Positions 9,961 to 18,085 of a stretch of DNA of 18,085 bases are shown in pieces. Position 1 is the stretch's first letter. Each line of letters opens with the position of its first letter. This DNA comes from Ichthyophonus hoferi (lineage: Eukaryota > Opisthokonta > Ichthyosporea > Ichthyophonida > Ichthyophonidae). A model generated the notes under the pieces. The model was not told the DNA's origin and made no database searches. It saw only the letters and a program-made list of their open reading frames with translations. The DNA is taken from NCBI GenBank assembly GCA_002751075.1, contig NAOQ01000530.1, forward strand, positions 32,496 to 50,580, in the 5' to 3' direction. A program made the translations under genes and the position numbers.

Positions 9961-10869
9961 TCTATATCCACCCCTAACTTCACATATACCAGAATCACTT
10001 TAGTTCTGTAGACTTAGACAGACATATGCCTACATATAATAATATACTTTATATTATATATATTATATCTAGAATACTTCAGAAACTAGCATTCATTTTA
10101 GCTAATGTTCAATTGCCATGTTATGTCATGTTATGTATGTGATTATACTTGACAACCAGCTGGCTATTAAATATATCAGCATTTTTTGATCAATTAAATA
10201 AGAGTAACAATATGTTATTATATATTATAGTGTTATATGTTGTGACATATAATATATGTATACTAGCATTAACCTATGCTTTATGTTATTATATATGATT
10301 GTGTAAGTATTATAGTATTAGTGATACGGTATAATATTATACATATATATAGATATGTATATAAGGAACTGAAAACTGGTTGATTTAAAATAGACAGAGA
10401 AGACAGCGGCTATCATATTGAACATGCTTGAATAGGTAAACAATATTGTGTTAAACTGGGTATATTTGAGAGCGTAGCTGTGACACTACATAATTAGCAG
10501 TCAATTAATTAATTAATTAGAAAAGTGAAAATGATAGTTACATAGCTCAAAGAATTGTCTGTTAATATAGGATAATCATTGCTCCAGGCTAATGGGTAGA
10601 GGATTAGGGCAAACAAGTTTAAAAGTTATTGGTGGTTGACTAATTAATTAGTTATCGGTTAATTAGATTATTAAGCAATTTCTATATATAGTAAATTCTA
10701 ATTAGAAGGTATGAAAGGGTTATTTCTGTGACTGGATCTTCCTTTTGTTGGCTTTTCTGCAGTTATATTAAATAAATTTCTTTTTGTCTTTATTTAATTC
10801 TCTATTTGTAATTGCAGCTGCCCTTAATAGTGCTTGAGATGAGATGATCAGGATAACACAACAGCATAA
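9961..10869. other. AT-rich non-coding stretch
   Basis: No gene supported. It contains ATTAATTAATTAATTAG at about 10503-10520, further TTAATTA words near 10640-10665, TATA runs near 10030-10070 and 10340, and two good plus-strand acceptor-like pyrimidine tracts ending in TGCAG near 10761 and 10817 with no exon that can be attached to them. Confidence 0.5.
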
Positions 10870-11034
10870 TAGCTACAATACAGTGAGATAATAACTATAA
10901 TACAGTAAAATAATAATTATAATACAGTACGATAATAATTATAATATAGTAAGGTAATAGCTATAATACAGTAAGATAGTAATAATAATATAGTAAGGTA
11001 ATAAATACAATACAGTAAGATAATAACTATACAC
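10870..11034 (+). repeat. 22-bp tandem array
   Basis: About seven to eight copies of a 22-base unit of the form TACAGTAAGATAATAACTATAA with a few substitutions per copy. Confidence 0.9.
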
Positions 11035-11727
11035 ATTATGATCAAAGCCACACAGACTGAAGCCGATACCCACAGCCAAGATTAATCTTTATACTATATT
11101 TAAAATAGATAAATTGAAGCCAACTGCACGGTGGATCTTGATCGCACCTCATACAATATAACTTTGTTCAATGAGCATAGAGATTGACATTAATGATTAG
11201 ATGTATTTGCTATTCCAAGTACGTTTTAGGGCTAGTATTCTTTGCCCAGGTCCTGGCTCCTAGTGGCTGGCACCAATATACTATCAGGGTGAGTAAGCAC
11301 TAGAACATAACACAGATTACATATTACAACACAACCCCTGGGATATCTGCCAACTACCAACTACTAATTTATATATATAATACATGTACTGGTCGCACTA
11401 AAGGGCCTTTTAAACTCTGAGTGTACACTAATAAATTAAAAACTAATCTCTTTTTAAAATTTAACGTGGCTGAGGATAGGTAAACTAATCTCTAAGCCGG
11501 GAAGATGAGGCTTTATAAAATAGATGAACCAGTACCACGTAATGTTAATGGTATAATGTAGGATAGCATATCTATTAAAGATAGATGGGTATATATATAT
11601 ATACAACATAGACAAAGTAATTATAGTCATAGTTATCTTATTAATTAATTAATTAATGCTGGGTACTAATGTATTCTATACAAGAGATGTCATACTTACA
11701 CAGTATAAAAAGATTTTGTACGAGACA
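11035..11727. other. Non-coding stretch with one exon-like island
   Basis: No gene supported. The only coding-like item is 11250-11288 on the plus strand, bordered by TTTGCCCAG and GTGAGTAAG (see findings). It also holds TATATATA near 11592-11602 and TTAATTAATTAATTAATG at 11640-11657. Confidence 0.45.
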
Positions 11728-11860
11728 GATTAGGGACTCTGGATTCTGTAGTGATACTGAATAAAGGCTATACAGTTTTCAGCTTTTATCGAAAGTTCAT
11801 TGCTTGCAAGAGTTTGCTACCACCCCCAACAGAGGTGAAATAATTGCTACATAAGCTGAT
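11728..11860 (+). repeat. Right copy of a diverged inverted repeat
   Basis: Partner of 9638-9777 in opposite orientation, roughly three quarters identical by eye over 120 bases. The two copies face outward and enclose about 1.95 kb, including the 22-bp array. Confidence 0.7.
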
Positions 11861-11974
11861 ATCAACAATCATCTCCATCGCTATCATTCAACCACACAGC
11901 AGTATAGTGACAATAACTATAGATTAGACTAGTAATAACTAATGAATACAGTTATGTAATGAGGTACTGGATCG

Positions 11975-12385
11975 CCACCGATCGGGATATAATCTCTATG
12001 TAAATTATAGATCAATCTAGTGATCCGGACACAATCTATATTTAAATCATAAACTAAGCTAGTGAGCAGGACATAGTCTATATTTAAATTATAAATTATA
12101 AAATAGGCTAGTGATCTAGCCACTCATCGTGATCGGTTTATAATCTCTATTTTAATCATAGATTAATCTAGTGATCCAGACATAATCTATCTTTAAATCA
12201 TAGCTTCAACTTGTGATTTAGCTGATCATTGTAATTGGGTCATAATCTCTACTTAAATCATTGATTAATCACGTGATCTGGATATAACCTATATTTAAAT
12301 CACCCATTAGGCTAGTGATCTAACTGACCACGGGGATCGAGTTATAATCTGTATACAAATCATAGATTAAGATTAATCTAGATCC
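11975..12385 (+). repeat. Compound satellite with alternating 41/60-bp units
   Basis: The word AATCT[C/A/G]TA recurs at 11991, 12033, 12074 (variant), 12142, 12183, 12243, 12284 (variant) and 12345. Spacings are 42, 41, 68, 41, 60, 41 and 61. Each unit continues with TTTAAATCATAGATTAATCT and CTAGTGATC-type words. The higher-order period is therefore about 101 bases, with one extra short unit in the first copy. Confidence 0.88.
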
Positions 12386-12535
12386 TTCTCCCTCCAGCAA
12401 TAGCACCACAATATTACAATCTTATATTCATTAACACATACAGTATAGCATAACATAAACAACAAACAACTACTAATACATCTAAATCTCCAGTATATCT
12501 ATCTGAAAATATGTGTGAATGCAGCTAGCTACATT

Positions 12536-12625
12536 ATATACCTTATACTATATACACTATACCATATACACTATACTATATACACTCTACTAGATACACT
12601 ATACTATATACACTACATTATATAC
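12536..12625 (+). repeat. 14-bp tandem microsatellite (TATATACACTATAC)
   Basis: About six copies of a 14-base unit with occasional substitutions. Frames through it read as Tyr/Ile/Leu repeats and are not genes. Confidence 0.85.
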
Positions 12626-13615
12626 GTACTCTTCAATTCCAATTTTGCTTCTATACAAATATATATATATATGTGTATGTGTAACATTGTTAATGACCTA
12701 TGAGAAGGTGTATAACCTTTACCAAATGCAGAAGAAAAAAAACAATTTGTTATCTCCTTATTCAAATTTTACATTTGTAAAGGTAAAGCGATTAGCTTGT
12801 GTCTCACAAAGCGTTGCTTATGTGAACAATACTTTTTAGAGATTAAAACTATGTACTTAACTCTAAAGTTTTGATATATTTATACTTTCTATGAGTGCCT
12901 CGTTTTACATATGTATATCTCTGTACATACCAACATAAAAACTCTTGGTTGTTGTCCTAAGAATAAAGATCATATATGGTTATATTAACGTGTACTAAAC
13001 TAAAAAGCATCTAGCCATACTAATTATACATAATGACTGTAATTAAGTTTACAGGGCGTTAACTATCAAACAAGATTGCAATGGTTATCCTCACTAACTA
13101 TTGATAATGCTCATTAAATAATATGACTAGTTATTTCTACAGGACGCTAATTAAGCTAATTAACACAAAACAGTGTCTATATCCTACTTACCTCACCTTT
13201 GAAATTATATTAATTACGTATTGTATGAACCAATTAAATATAAGATCTACCAACACCATAAGTTGGCAATCTCTATTTTTAATGGTTATTTTAAAAAGTT
13301 CGATCGGTAAGTTTTGGATGAGCAACTGGTGTATGCCGCGGATAAACTCGATCTGCGTAGATAATTAAAAAAGAAAGGTTATTGGTTAGTTAATATATAT
13401 ATATATATATAACCTGGTGTAGTTTTATAGCTATGTGATTAGAATTAAATATTTATATTACCAGGATAGATCAATTAGAAGCAAAATCCTGAAATAAATT
13501 ATGGATTCTATATATGTACATATCTCTATTACTTTATAAACCCTGTTATTTCAACTGCTAATTACAGTAGACTAATTTGATTGGGTAATACTATATAAGA
13601 TATTGCAAGATAAGA
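12626..13615. other. AT-rich stretch, no gene seen
   Basis: An 81-codon plus-strand frame (13123-13368) exists but its composition is that of the surrounding AT-rich DNA, and it has no recognisable motif. A TATATATATA run lies at 13393-13410. Confidence 0.45.
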
Positions 13616-13619
13616 TAAT

Positions 13620-13772
13620 TTAACGCAATAAGATACACTATAATAAACTATAATACAACGTAGTATAAGATATATATATATATATATAGTATAATATACT
13701 ATACTATACTACACTATACCAATACTATACTGTGTTATAATATACTATACTATACTATACTATACTACAACC
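13620..13772 (+). repeat. CTATA pentanucleotide array
   Basis: Degenerate then nearly pure (CTATA)n, with an alternating AT run at 13670-13687. It starts directly after the stop codon of the second gene, so it would lie in its 3' untranslated region. No clear AATAAA was found on the minus strand nearby. Confidence 0.85.
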
Positions 13773-13868
13773 CTACACATCTCTACCTGTTCTTTTCCAC
13801 GCTGTACGGTTATGGGGACCTACATTAGTCCTAGTGATATCTGGCCAATGACTGAGTCGATCGATTAC
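13773..13868 (-). CDS. Partial gene, exon h, terminal exon
   Basis: 31 codons and TAG (13773-13775), phase 0 in, after a very long C/T tract and CCCTTAG. It encodes VIDRLSHWPDITRTNVG and a basic end with AWKRTGRDV. This is the segment that best matches the Man1-Src1p domain. Confidence 0.78.
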   Translation of the reverse strand, partial: VIDRLSHWPDITRTNVGPHNRTAWKRTGRDV

Positions 13869-16800
13869 CTAAGGGGAAACAGAGGAAGGGAAAGGGAGGG
13901 AGAGGGAGGGAGAGGGAGGGAGAGGGAGTAGAATACATGTAGATATAGAGATGGGTATACACAGTACGTAGTCTGGGTTATAGTCTATAGGATATATGTA
14001 TGATAGTATGTATGATAGTATATATACCTCTCTCTATATCCTTGTATATATATTTCTATATCTACATCTATATATGAAGTGTGTATAAACACAGACATAT
14101 CCTATACAATCTATCGATATTCCGGATGCAAAGCCAATTAGGAAGGTATTCGAACAACTAACCGCACAATGCAAACCAATTAAATTACAGTGTATCTTCC
14201 AATCAGATCATATTGAAAATCACATACCAGGGTCCAGGCCTCGTCGAACCATTTCTCGTTTTTTTTTCCATATTGTTCCCTTAAAAGGACACTGGTTTCT
14301 TCAATCACAACCCGCTATACCCACCCCAATAGCCAATAGGTAAGCATAAATTATAACTATAATAGGTAATATGGATATATACTAGACAAAGTCTAAATAC
14401 TCGTTATCCAATCACATCACCTCAACACAACTCTACATTTATTCACTCAATCATATTACTATTACTACCTTCCATATTTGTCCTAAATTATAAACATATG
14501 TATATATATATGGTAACCTATATGTCATTTCATTATTATATTGGCTTATATCCTTGAGATAGTAATGATTGCATATAAGTCATACCTGCATATCTAACTT
14601 AATCAACACTTCATCCAATAGTTGATCCGATAGCCGATGGACTCTCTCATGCCCTAAAATCATAGTAATAATATTAGGGGAGGGCAGAGATTGGATCTCC
14701 TTCTGCCAATAGAATTAACGTAATATCACATAAATATACATGTATAGATACAGGTATACGCTATATACCTTATACCTCTATCTACACCCAATCATAATCT
14801 CTTTCCCTTCGCTTAGCCAATGACCATCTTTCATTCCCTTTCTATTATCTATCCATATCTCCCAAATCAACCAATAGCAATATAAGATCTAAATAAGTCA
14901 TCCAACCAATAATGGACTATTCAAATATATTTTATTACTTATCTCTATCCAATAATTGTAAAGCATATCCACTAATAAATTCAGAAAACCCAATTAGAAT
15001 ATACTATACACTATCGGCCAATCATCTTACATATATAATGCTCACTTACGCTTGTTGTGGCAGTACCAGACCAACCACACTATAATTCCACCAGCCACTG
15101 AGAAACCAGGATTAAACTGAGTTAAATGTAGATAACCAATACATGTGTGCATACATTGATGTAATAATATTAGTAGGGTTAGGATTCTGAACACACATAT
15201 ATACATACACAATCATAACATATAACATATTATATATACTTTTAATAGAGAAGAAGTGCATAAATAATATGCTTGTATTATTAGCCAATCTGCGACAATG
15301 TAGCACCTAGAATGACAGCATAAAATTAAAGGCTAGAGATAAGTGGCTAAAATAAGATCTTCAAAAACATTAAAACACATTATTGGTGTGTGTCAATGGA
15401 ATGAGAGGAAGAAAAATAGAAAAGCACATGATGTAGAACCAATAAGAGTGGGTTTCGTACCTAGTGACCCCATGGTAGCCAATCCTGTCATTGGGTTTGG
15501 CCCATCCATTAAATATTCACCTATCACACCATATCATGCCCTCAGTTATAATTAGTACGTGGATATATTTAAATTTTAAATAAATTATATAGAGGAGAAT
15601 TTTCCGAATTTATATATATTAATTGCCATATCTAGGTTAGTATGACGCATATGCACATTAAACTAACTATAATAAACTACAAAGTATCAATAGTTAGCCT
15701 AAAATAAATCAATTACCAATCATTTCTTTCTCCCTCACCTTTCCTACCATACCAACCCTAATAATATTGCCCCAATAGAATACCTGGTAGCCTGTTGCTA
15801 TGCTAAGTAGTGATACCACCAGTCAAAAATCAGCTCTATATCATCAACGTACACCATAGGTCAAATAATCAGGCCAAAAAAACTTATAAATAGCCATCAA
15901 TCACCCCACCTACCTATCAATCCAATCATCGACACTATAACTAAGCAACAGCCAATACCCAGGAGAGAGAGCAACACAATGCGCAGCTTCATTGGTATAT
16001 GAGAGGGTACAAGTTGATTGGCCGAATTATAAAGGTAAAGAATAGTCTTATTTCGAAGGGGTCCAGGAGTACAATTCGTGCGAGGTTGGGGGGGTTTATA
16101 AATATGTTCTTTCGTAATGTCTTTGTCAGGTGCTCCTACAGGCTATATGATATGCAACCAGTCAGAAGGGAGGATGGGCATATATATATATTTAGCAGGT
16201 CCATTGGATAATGTAGATCCTATGTGAGGTATCTGATTGGTCCGTAGGATTACCAGCATATATACGTATGTATGACAGCACGATAGTATGTATATATGCA
16301 CGTATGTATGTTTGTATATATAGTCCAGTTGGACTATTGATTGGCTCCTACTAAATCAATCATAAGAGAAAATCGCCTATCCCTAACTCCCAATAAAATT
16401 ATTGACTTGAGCACAGTATCAGGGCTTTTAAATGTGACATCTGATTGGACGAAGAATAACTTTATCAAGATTAAATGTGTTTTACAAATCAAATAATCGT
16501 CTGTTATAATAAATTGTTTGCCATATATGGATAGGTAAAGATTAATACTATTTGATAAGACACTACCAGGAAAAAATATGTTCAATTAGATCGTGTTTCA
16601 ATTCTTATAATAAACATGCACTTTCCATTGGTCTATGGGTAGATCAATTAAACAGCATCCAATGAGAGGTATTTGATCAACCAATGAGATCTTGCTTTAA
16701 AACACATCTCCCGGGAAAGTTGGCATTATATATCTCAATCTCAGGCATAAGAGAATAAAAATTTAAAATAACAAATTTAGTGGCTGGCATATTTTACACA

Positions 16801-17899
16801 AATTAAAAATATATATGAATATAAAATATGTAAAACATTCCAAACTTAAATTTCGTAACAAAATTTCCGAAATTCAAAAACAAATTACAAAAAAAGTTAA
16901 AACAATTCAGCCATATATACTATACGTCATATATATTATAGTCATATATATCACACGCCATATATATTACAATGCTATATACTATAGTCCTATATACCAC
17001 ACGTCCCATACACTACATACATACACTACAATGCTATATACTCCATATACTATACGTCATAAATATTATACATCATATATACTATTGTCCCATATACCAC
17101 ACGTCACATACACTACATACATACACTACAATGCTATATACTCTATATACTCTATATACTCTATATACTATACCTCATGACTCCGTCGTAGAGAGGACTT
17201 ACGAAGAGGCAGTGAACTTCTCCTATACCCAGTAGGTCCCACAGTGCTAGGTGAGCTAGTCTGGCCTGGAACATCATGTAGAGCTCGACGGTAGGGTGAG
17301 GGAAGCCGCCCAAAGGTCAGCCGTGTGGGTTTGGTACGATTCGACTGTAGAAGGAAGAGAGAGAGAGAGAGGGAGAGGAAGAGAGAGGGGAGTTTGGAAG
17401 TATGTGTAGTAGATTAATACAATACAGTTACTATATTATTTACTATAGTATTAATTTCCTCATATGCCTACTAGTCTACATATAGCCAGTATGTACCCAC
17501 CATTAAAACTGCATTTGATTTATATATTATGTTATAGTTTTGGTTGGTCTGTAATACACTTAGGTTTTAAAGGCTCCACCCATTGATATATATAAATTTA
17601 GAAATATACATAAAATATATATCATTTTCATATAGACCAATAATTGGTTAATTTTAATTTACATAAATGCTGTTAAATAAAACAGTGTGATAGATGAACA
17701 GATAGTAATGTAGAGACAGTATGTAAGTACAATTGATGAGAAGTATCCAATCAAATAAATTAATAGAAATATTAAGTCAATCATAACGTACATTTAAAGG
17801 TATAGTAGATGAAGGTTTATGTTTTTCCAATGGGGATTGATCTATATCACACTTCATATTGACCGGAGACGATTCCTCATTGGTGGAACTATTGGGTAC
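13773..17899 (-). CDS. Two-span membrane protein, Man1-Src1p C-terminal domain type (LEM2/MAN1-like), 5' partial
   Basis: Eight exons: 17792-17899, 17174-17344, 15914-16142, 15461-15520, 15050-15097, 14586-14653, 14228-14314, 13773-13868. Intron phases are 0, 0, 1, 1, 1, 0, 0 and all agree, giving 288 codons in the window. Order in the protein: a Ser/Pro/Arg-rich segment, a hydrophobic span (LRIVLLSLLGIG onward, 24 residues), a short loop with MDGPNP, a second span (SLVAGGIIVWLVWYC), a basic NKRHER border, then a tail. The tail has a helix RVHRLSDQLLDEVLIKL, a segment with LLREQ and WFDEAW, and an end of W-x2-V-x3-L-x3-PDITRTNVG-x5-AW-x2-TG. That last pattern closely parallels the Man1-Src1p winged-helix tail (W..V...L..NS.VRT...V.GE...WEW.G). 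Family members sit in the inner nuclear membrane and tether chromatin. Odd: the lumenal loop is about 15 residues, far shorter than usual. The upstream exons and any LEM domain lie beyond 18085. Confidence 0.75.
13872..13927 (+). repeat. G-rich (GGGAGA) tract at the last splice acceptor
   Basis: At least eight runs of three or more G, separated by one to three bases, on the plus strand. The minus-strand copy is the pyrimidine tract directly before the terminal exon. It has the pattern of a G-quadruplex-forming sequence on the strand opposite the RNA. Confidence 0.85.
13928..14227 (-). other. Intron between exons g and h
   Basis: TATA/TACATA-rich, including a TATGATAGTATG duplication near 13996-14015. 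No additional exon seen. Confidence 0.55.
14228..14314 (-). CDS. Partial gene, exon g, middle of the tail
   Basis: 29 codons, phase 0 at both ends, acceptor GGGTGGGTATAG and donor CTG|GTATGT. It reads RVVIEETSVLLREQYGKK and then a Trp/Asp/Glu-rich end, matching the part of the family domain between helix one and the W..V segment. Confidence 0.78.
14586..14653 (-). CDS. Partial gene, exon f, first helix of the tail
   Basis: 68 bases, phase 1 in and 0 out, acceptor TATGATTTTAG and donor CAG|GTATGA. It encodes HERVHRLSDQLLDEVLIKL and DMQ, an amphipathic helix like the one that opens the Man1-Src1p tail. Confidence 0.78.
14654..15049 (-). other. Intron between exons e and f
   Basis: No exon supported. 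It carries at least eight CCAAT words on the plus strand within about 300 bases (see findings). Confidence 0.55.
15050..15097 (-). CDS. Partial gene, exon e, second membrane span
   Basis: 48 bases, phase 1 at both ends, acceptor GGTTTCTCAG and consensus donor GC|GTAAGT. It reads AGGIIVWLVWYCHNK; the basic residues after the span put the following tail on the cytoplasmic/nucleoplasmic side. Confidence 0.75.
15098..15460 (-). other. Intron between exons d and e
   Basis: No exon that fits the phase. A good acceptor-like word (GCTGTCATTCTAG) lies near 15307-15319, but the frame behind it that phase 1 demands stops quickly. Confidence 0.5.
15461..15520 (-). CDS. Partial gene, exon d, short loop exon
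   Basis: 60 bases, phase 1 at both ends, acceptor GTGTGATAG and donor CTAG|GTACGA. It reads EYLMDGPNPMTGLATMGSL and would form the short loop and the beginning of the second span. Confidence 0.6.
15521..15913 (-). other. Intron between exons c and d
   Basis: A hydrophobic open stretch near 15760-15840 (minus strand, with SLLSIATGYQ) followed by possible donors suggests an unrecognised loop exon, but no acceptor in the right phase was found. Confidence 0.45.
15914..16142 (-). CDS. Partial gene, exon c, linker plus first membrane span
   Basis: 76 codons plus one base. The acceptor is a pyrimidine tract with CTGAC branch-like word ending CATATCATATAG; the donor is AG|GTAGGT. It starts PVGAPDKDIT, then a Lys/Asn/Pro-rich part, then MKLRIVLL and an uncharged hydrophobic span to IGLI. 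That internal ATG (15990-15992) could also serve as the start of a short isoform beginning with a signal anchor. Confidence 0.7.
16143..17173 (-). other. Long intron between exons b and c
   Basis: About 1 kb. It contains an 83-codon minus-strand frame (16334-16585; Ile/Leu-rich, no motif), a cluster of CCAAT words at 16624-16690, a CTCCCGGGAAAG word followed by an ATTATATATC TATA-like word at 16707-16735, and the TATA/CATA array at its upstream end. It might hold an internal promoter; nothing is proven. Confidence 0.5.
16915..17171 (+). repeat. TATA/CACTACAT array with a 100-bp duplication
   Basis: Degenerate TATATACTATAC-type repeats. A block with TATACCACACGTC and CACTACATACATACACTACA occurs at 16991 and again at 17091, exactly 100 bases apart and nearly identical, followed by (CTCTATATA)n to 17171, right up to the end of exon b. 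Confidence 0.88.
17174..17344 (-). CDS. Partial gene, exon b, Ser/Arg/Pro-rich linker
   Basis: 57 codons, phase 0 in, after a long CT tract and CTACAG. Basic and Ser-rich (RRSSLPLRKSSLRRSHE at its end), like the phosphorylated nucleoplasmic linkers of nuclear-envelope proteins. The GC content is clearly above its flanks. The donor GTATAG is weak, and the frame would stop at once (GTA TAG, 17168-17170), so this could instead be the last exon of a separate gene. Confidence 0.75.
17346..17395 (+). repeat. Purine (GA) microsatellite at exon b acceptor
   Basis: GAAGAGAGAGAGAGAGAGG-type tract. On the minus strand it is the CT-rich pyrimidine tract directly preceding CTACAG of exon b. Confidence 0.8.
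17396..17791 (-). other. Intron between exons a and b
   Basis: AT-rich, no exon seen. It contains CCAATAATTGG near 17637-17648, another CCAAT inverted pair. Confidence 0.55.
17792..17899 (-). CDS. Partial gene, exon a (first in window)
   Basis: 36 codons, phase 0 at both ends, acceptor TTATACAATAG and donor AAT|GTACGT. Ser/Pro/Asn-rich and hydrophilic (starts VPNSSTNEES), as expected for a disordered linker. Confidence 0.65.
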
Positions 17900-17904
17900 C
17901 TATT

Positions 17905-18085
17905 GTATAATAGTGTAAGAGTAGAATAGTATAGTAGTATAGTAGTATAATAATATAGTAGTATAATAGTATAATAGTGAAATAGTATAATAGTATAATA
18001 GTATAATAGTATAATAGTATAATAGTATATTAGTATAATAGTATAATAGTATAGTAGTATAATAGTATATTAGTATAATAGTATA
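17905..18085 (+). repeat. TAATAGTA 8-bp microsatellite, runs off the window
   Basis: More than twenty copies of an eight-base unit (TAATAGTA with GTAGTAGTA variants). It starts just upstream of the exon a acceptor and continues past 18085, so the next upstream exon lies beyond it. Confidence 0.92.

Noticed and set aside
10761-10855. Two TGCAG acceptors on the plus strand with a possible short terminal exon
   Set aside because: The open stretch is under ten codons and no upstream exon or donor could be paired with it.
11929-12123. 64-codon minus-strand frame with repeated LNIDY-like words
   Set aside because: It is a translation of the 41/60-bp satellite; unit lengths are not multiples of three, so it cannot be a protein repeat.
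12515-12839. Plus-strand frames of 62-64 codons
   Set aside because: The first reads through the 14-bp microsatellite; the second has no motif and AT-driven composition.
15260-15319. Candidate extra exon after GCTGTCATTCTAG on the minus strand
   Set aside because: The acceptor is good, but the phase needed by the neighbouring exons meets a stop within about ten codons and no donor precedes it.
15343-15555. 70-codon plus-strand frame
   Set aside because: It begins with GTG rather than ATG, runs antisense over exon d, and shows no motif; the minus-strand exon explains this region better.
15999-16211. 70-codon plus-strand frame
   Set aside because: Antisense shadow of exon c, which has proper splice borders and a membrane span on the minus strand.
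16334-16585. 83-codon minus-strand frame
   Set aside because: It lies inside the intron between exons b and c, is Ile/Leu-rich as expected from AT-rich DNA, and has no splice borders in a matching phase.
16815-17235. Two overlapping long plus-strand frames rich in Tyr, Ile, Thr and His
   Set aside because: Both are translations of the TATA/CACTACAT repeat array.
1-18085. tRNA, rRNA, CRISPR array or bacterial operon
   Set aside because: No clover-leaf with matching A and B boxes, no rRNA-like block, no spaced direct repeats of CRISPR type, and spliced genes rule out a bacterial layout.

Overview
This is AT-rich eukaryotic DNA, most likely from an animal (possibly an early-branching one; I cannot name the species). 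Three things point that way: protein-coding genes cut into short exons with GT/AG introns, a decayed Ty1/copia retrotransposon, and abundant simple-sequence arrays. Everything I can support as coding, host and element alike, lies on the minus strand.

Layout. (1) About 480-5018: fossil Ty1/copia element, minus strand, with recognisable gag, protease, integrase and reverse transcriptase remnants, an initiator-tRNA-type primer site and a candidate 5' LTR; the 3' LTR is not seen. (2) 5483-8804: a four-exon gene (391 codons assembled by splice phase) with an upstream TATA box and downstream AATAAA signals. Its protein is unrecognised, but its last exon contains two copies of a roughly 45-residue module, each ending in NKPRG. 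(3) About 9000-13770: gene desert of AT microsatellites, a 22-bp tandem array, a 41/60-bp compound satellite and a pair of diverged inverted repeats 2.2 kb apart. (4) 13773 to beyond 18085: the 3' eight exons of a second gene, ending in a two-membrane-span protein whose tail resembles the Man1-Src1p C-terminal domain of LEM2/MAN1 inner nuclear membrane proteins. Its N-terminal part, where a LEM domain would sit, is outside the window.

Both gene models were built by hand from acceptor/donor consensus, open frame and matching intron phase; no transcript evidence was available. The two genes show no evident functional link. A striking background signal is the density of CCAAT pentamers (ATTGG in the sense RNA) in and around the genes, almost absent from the desert.
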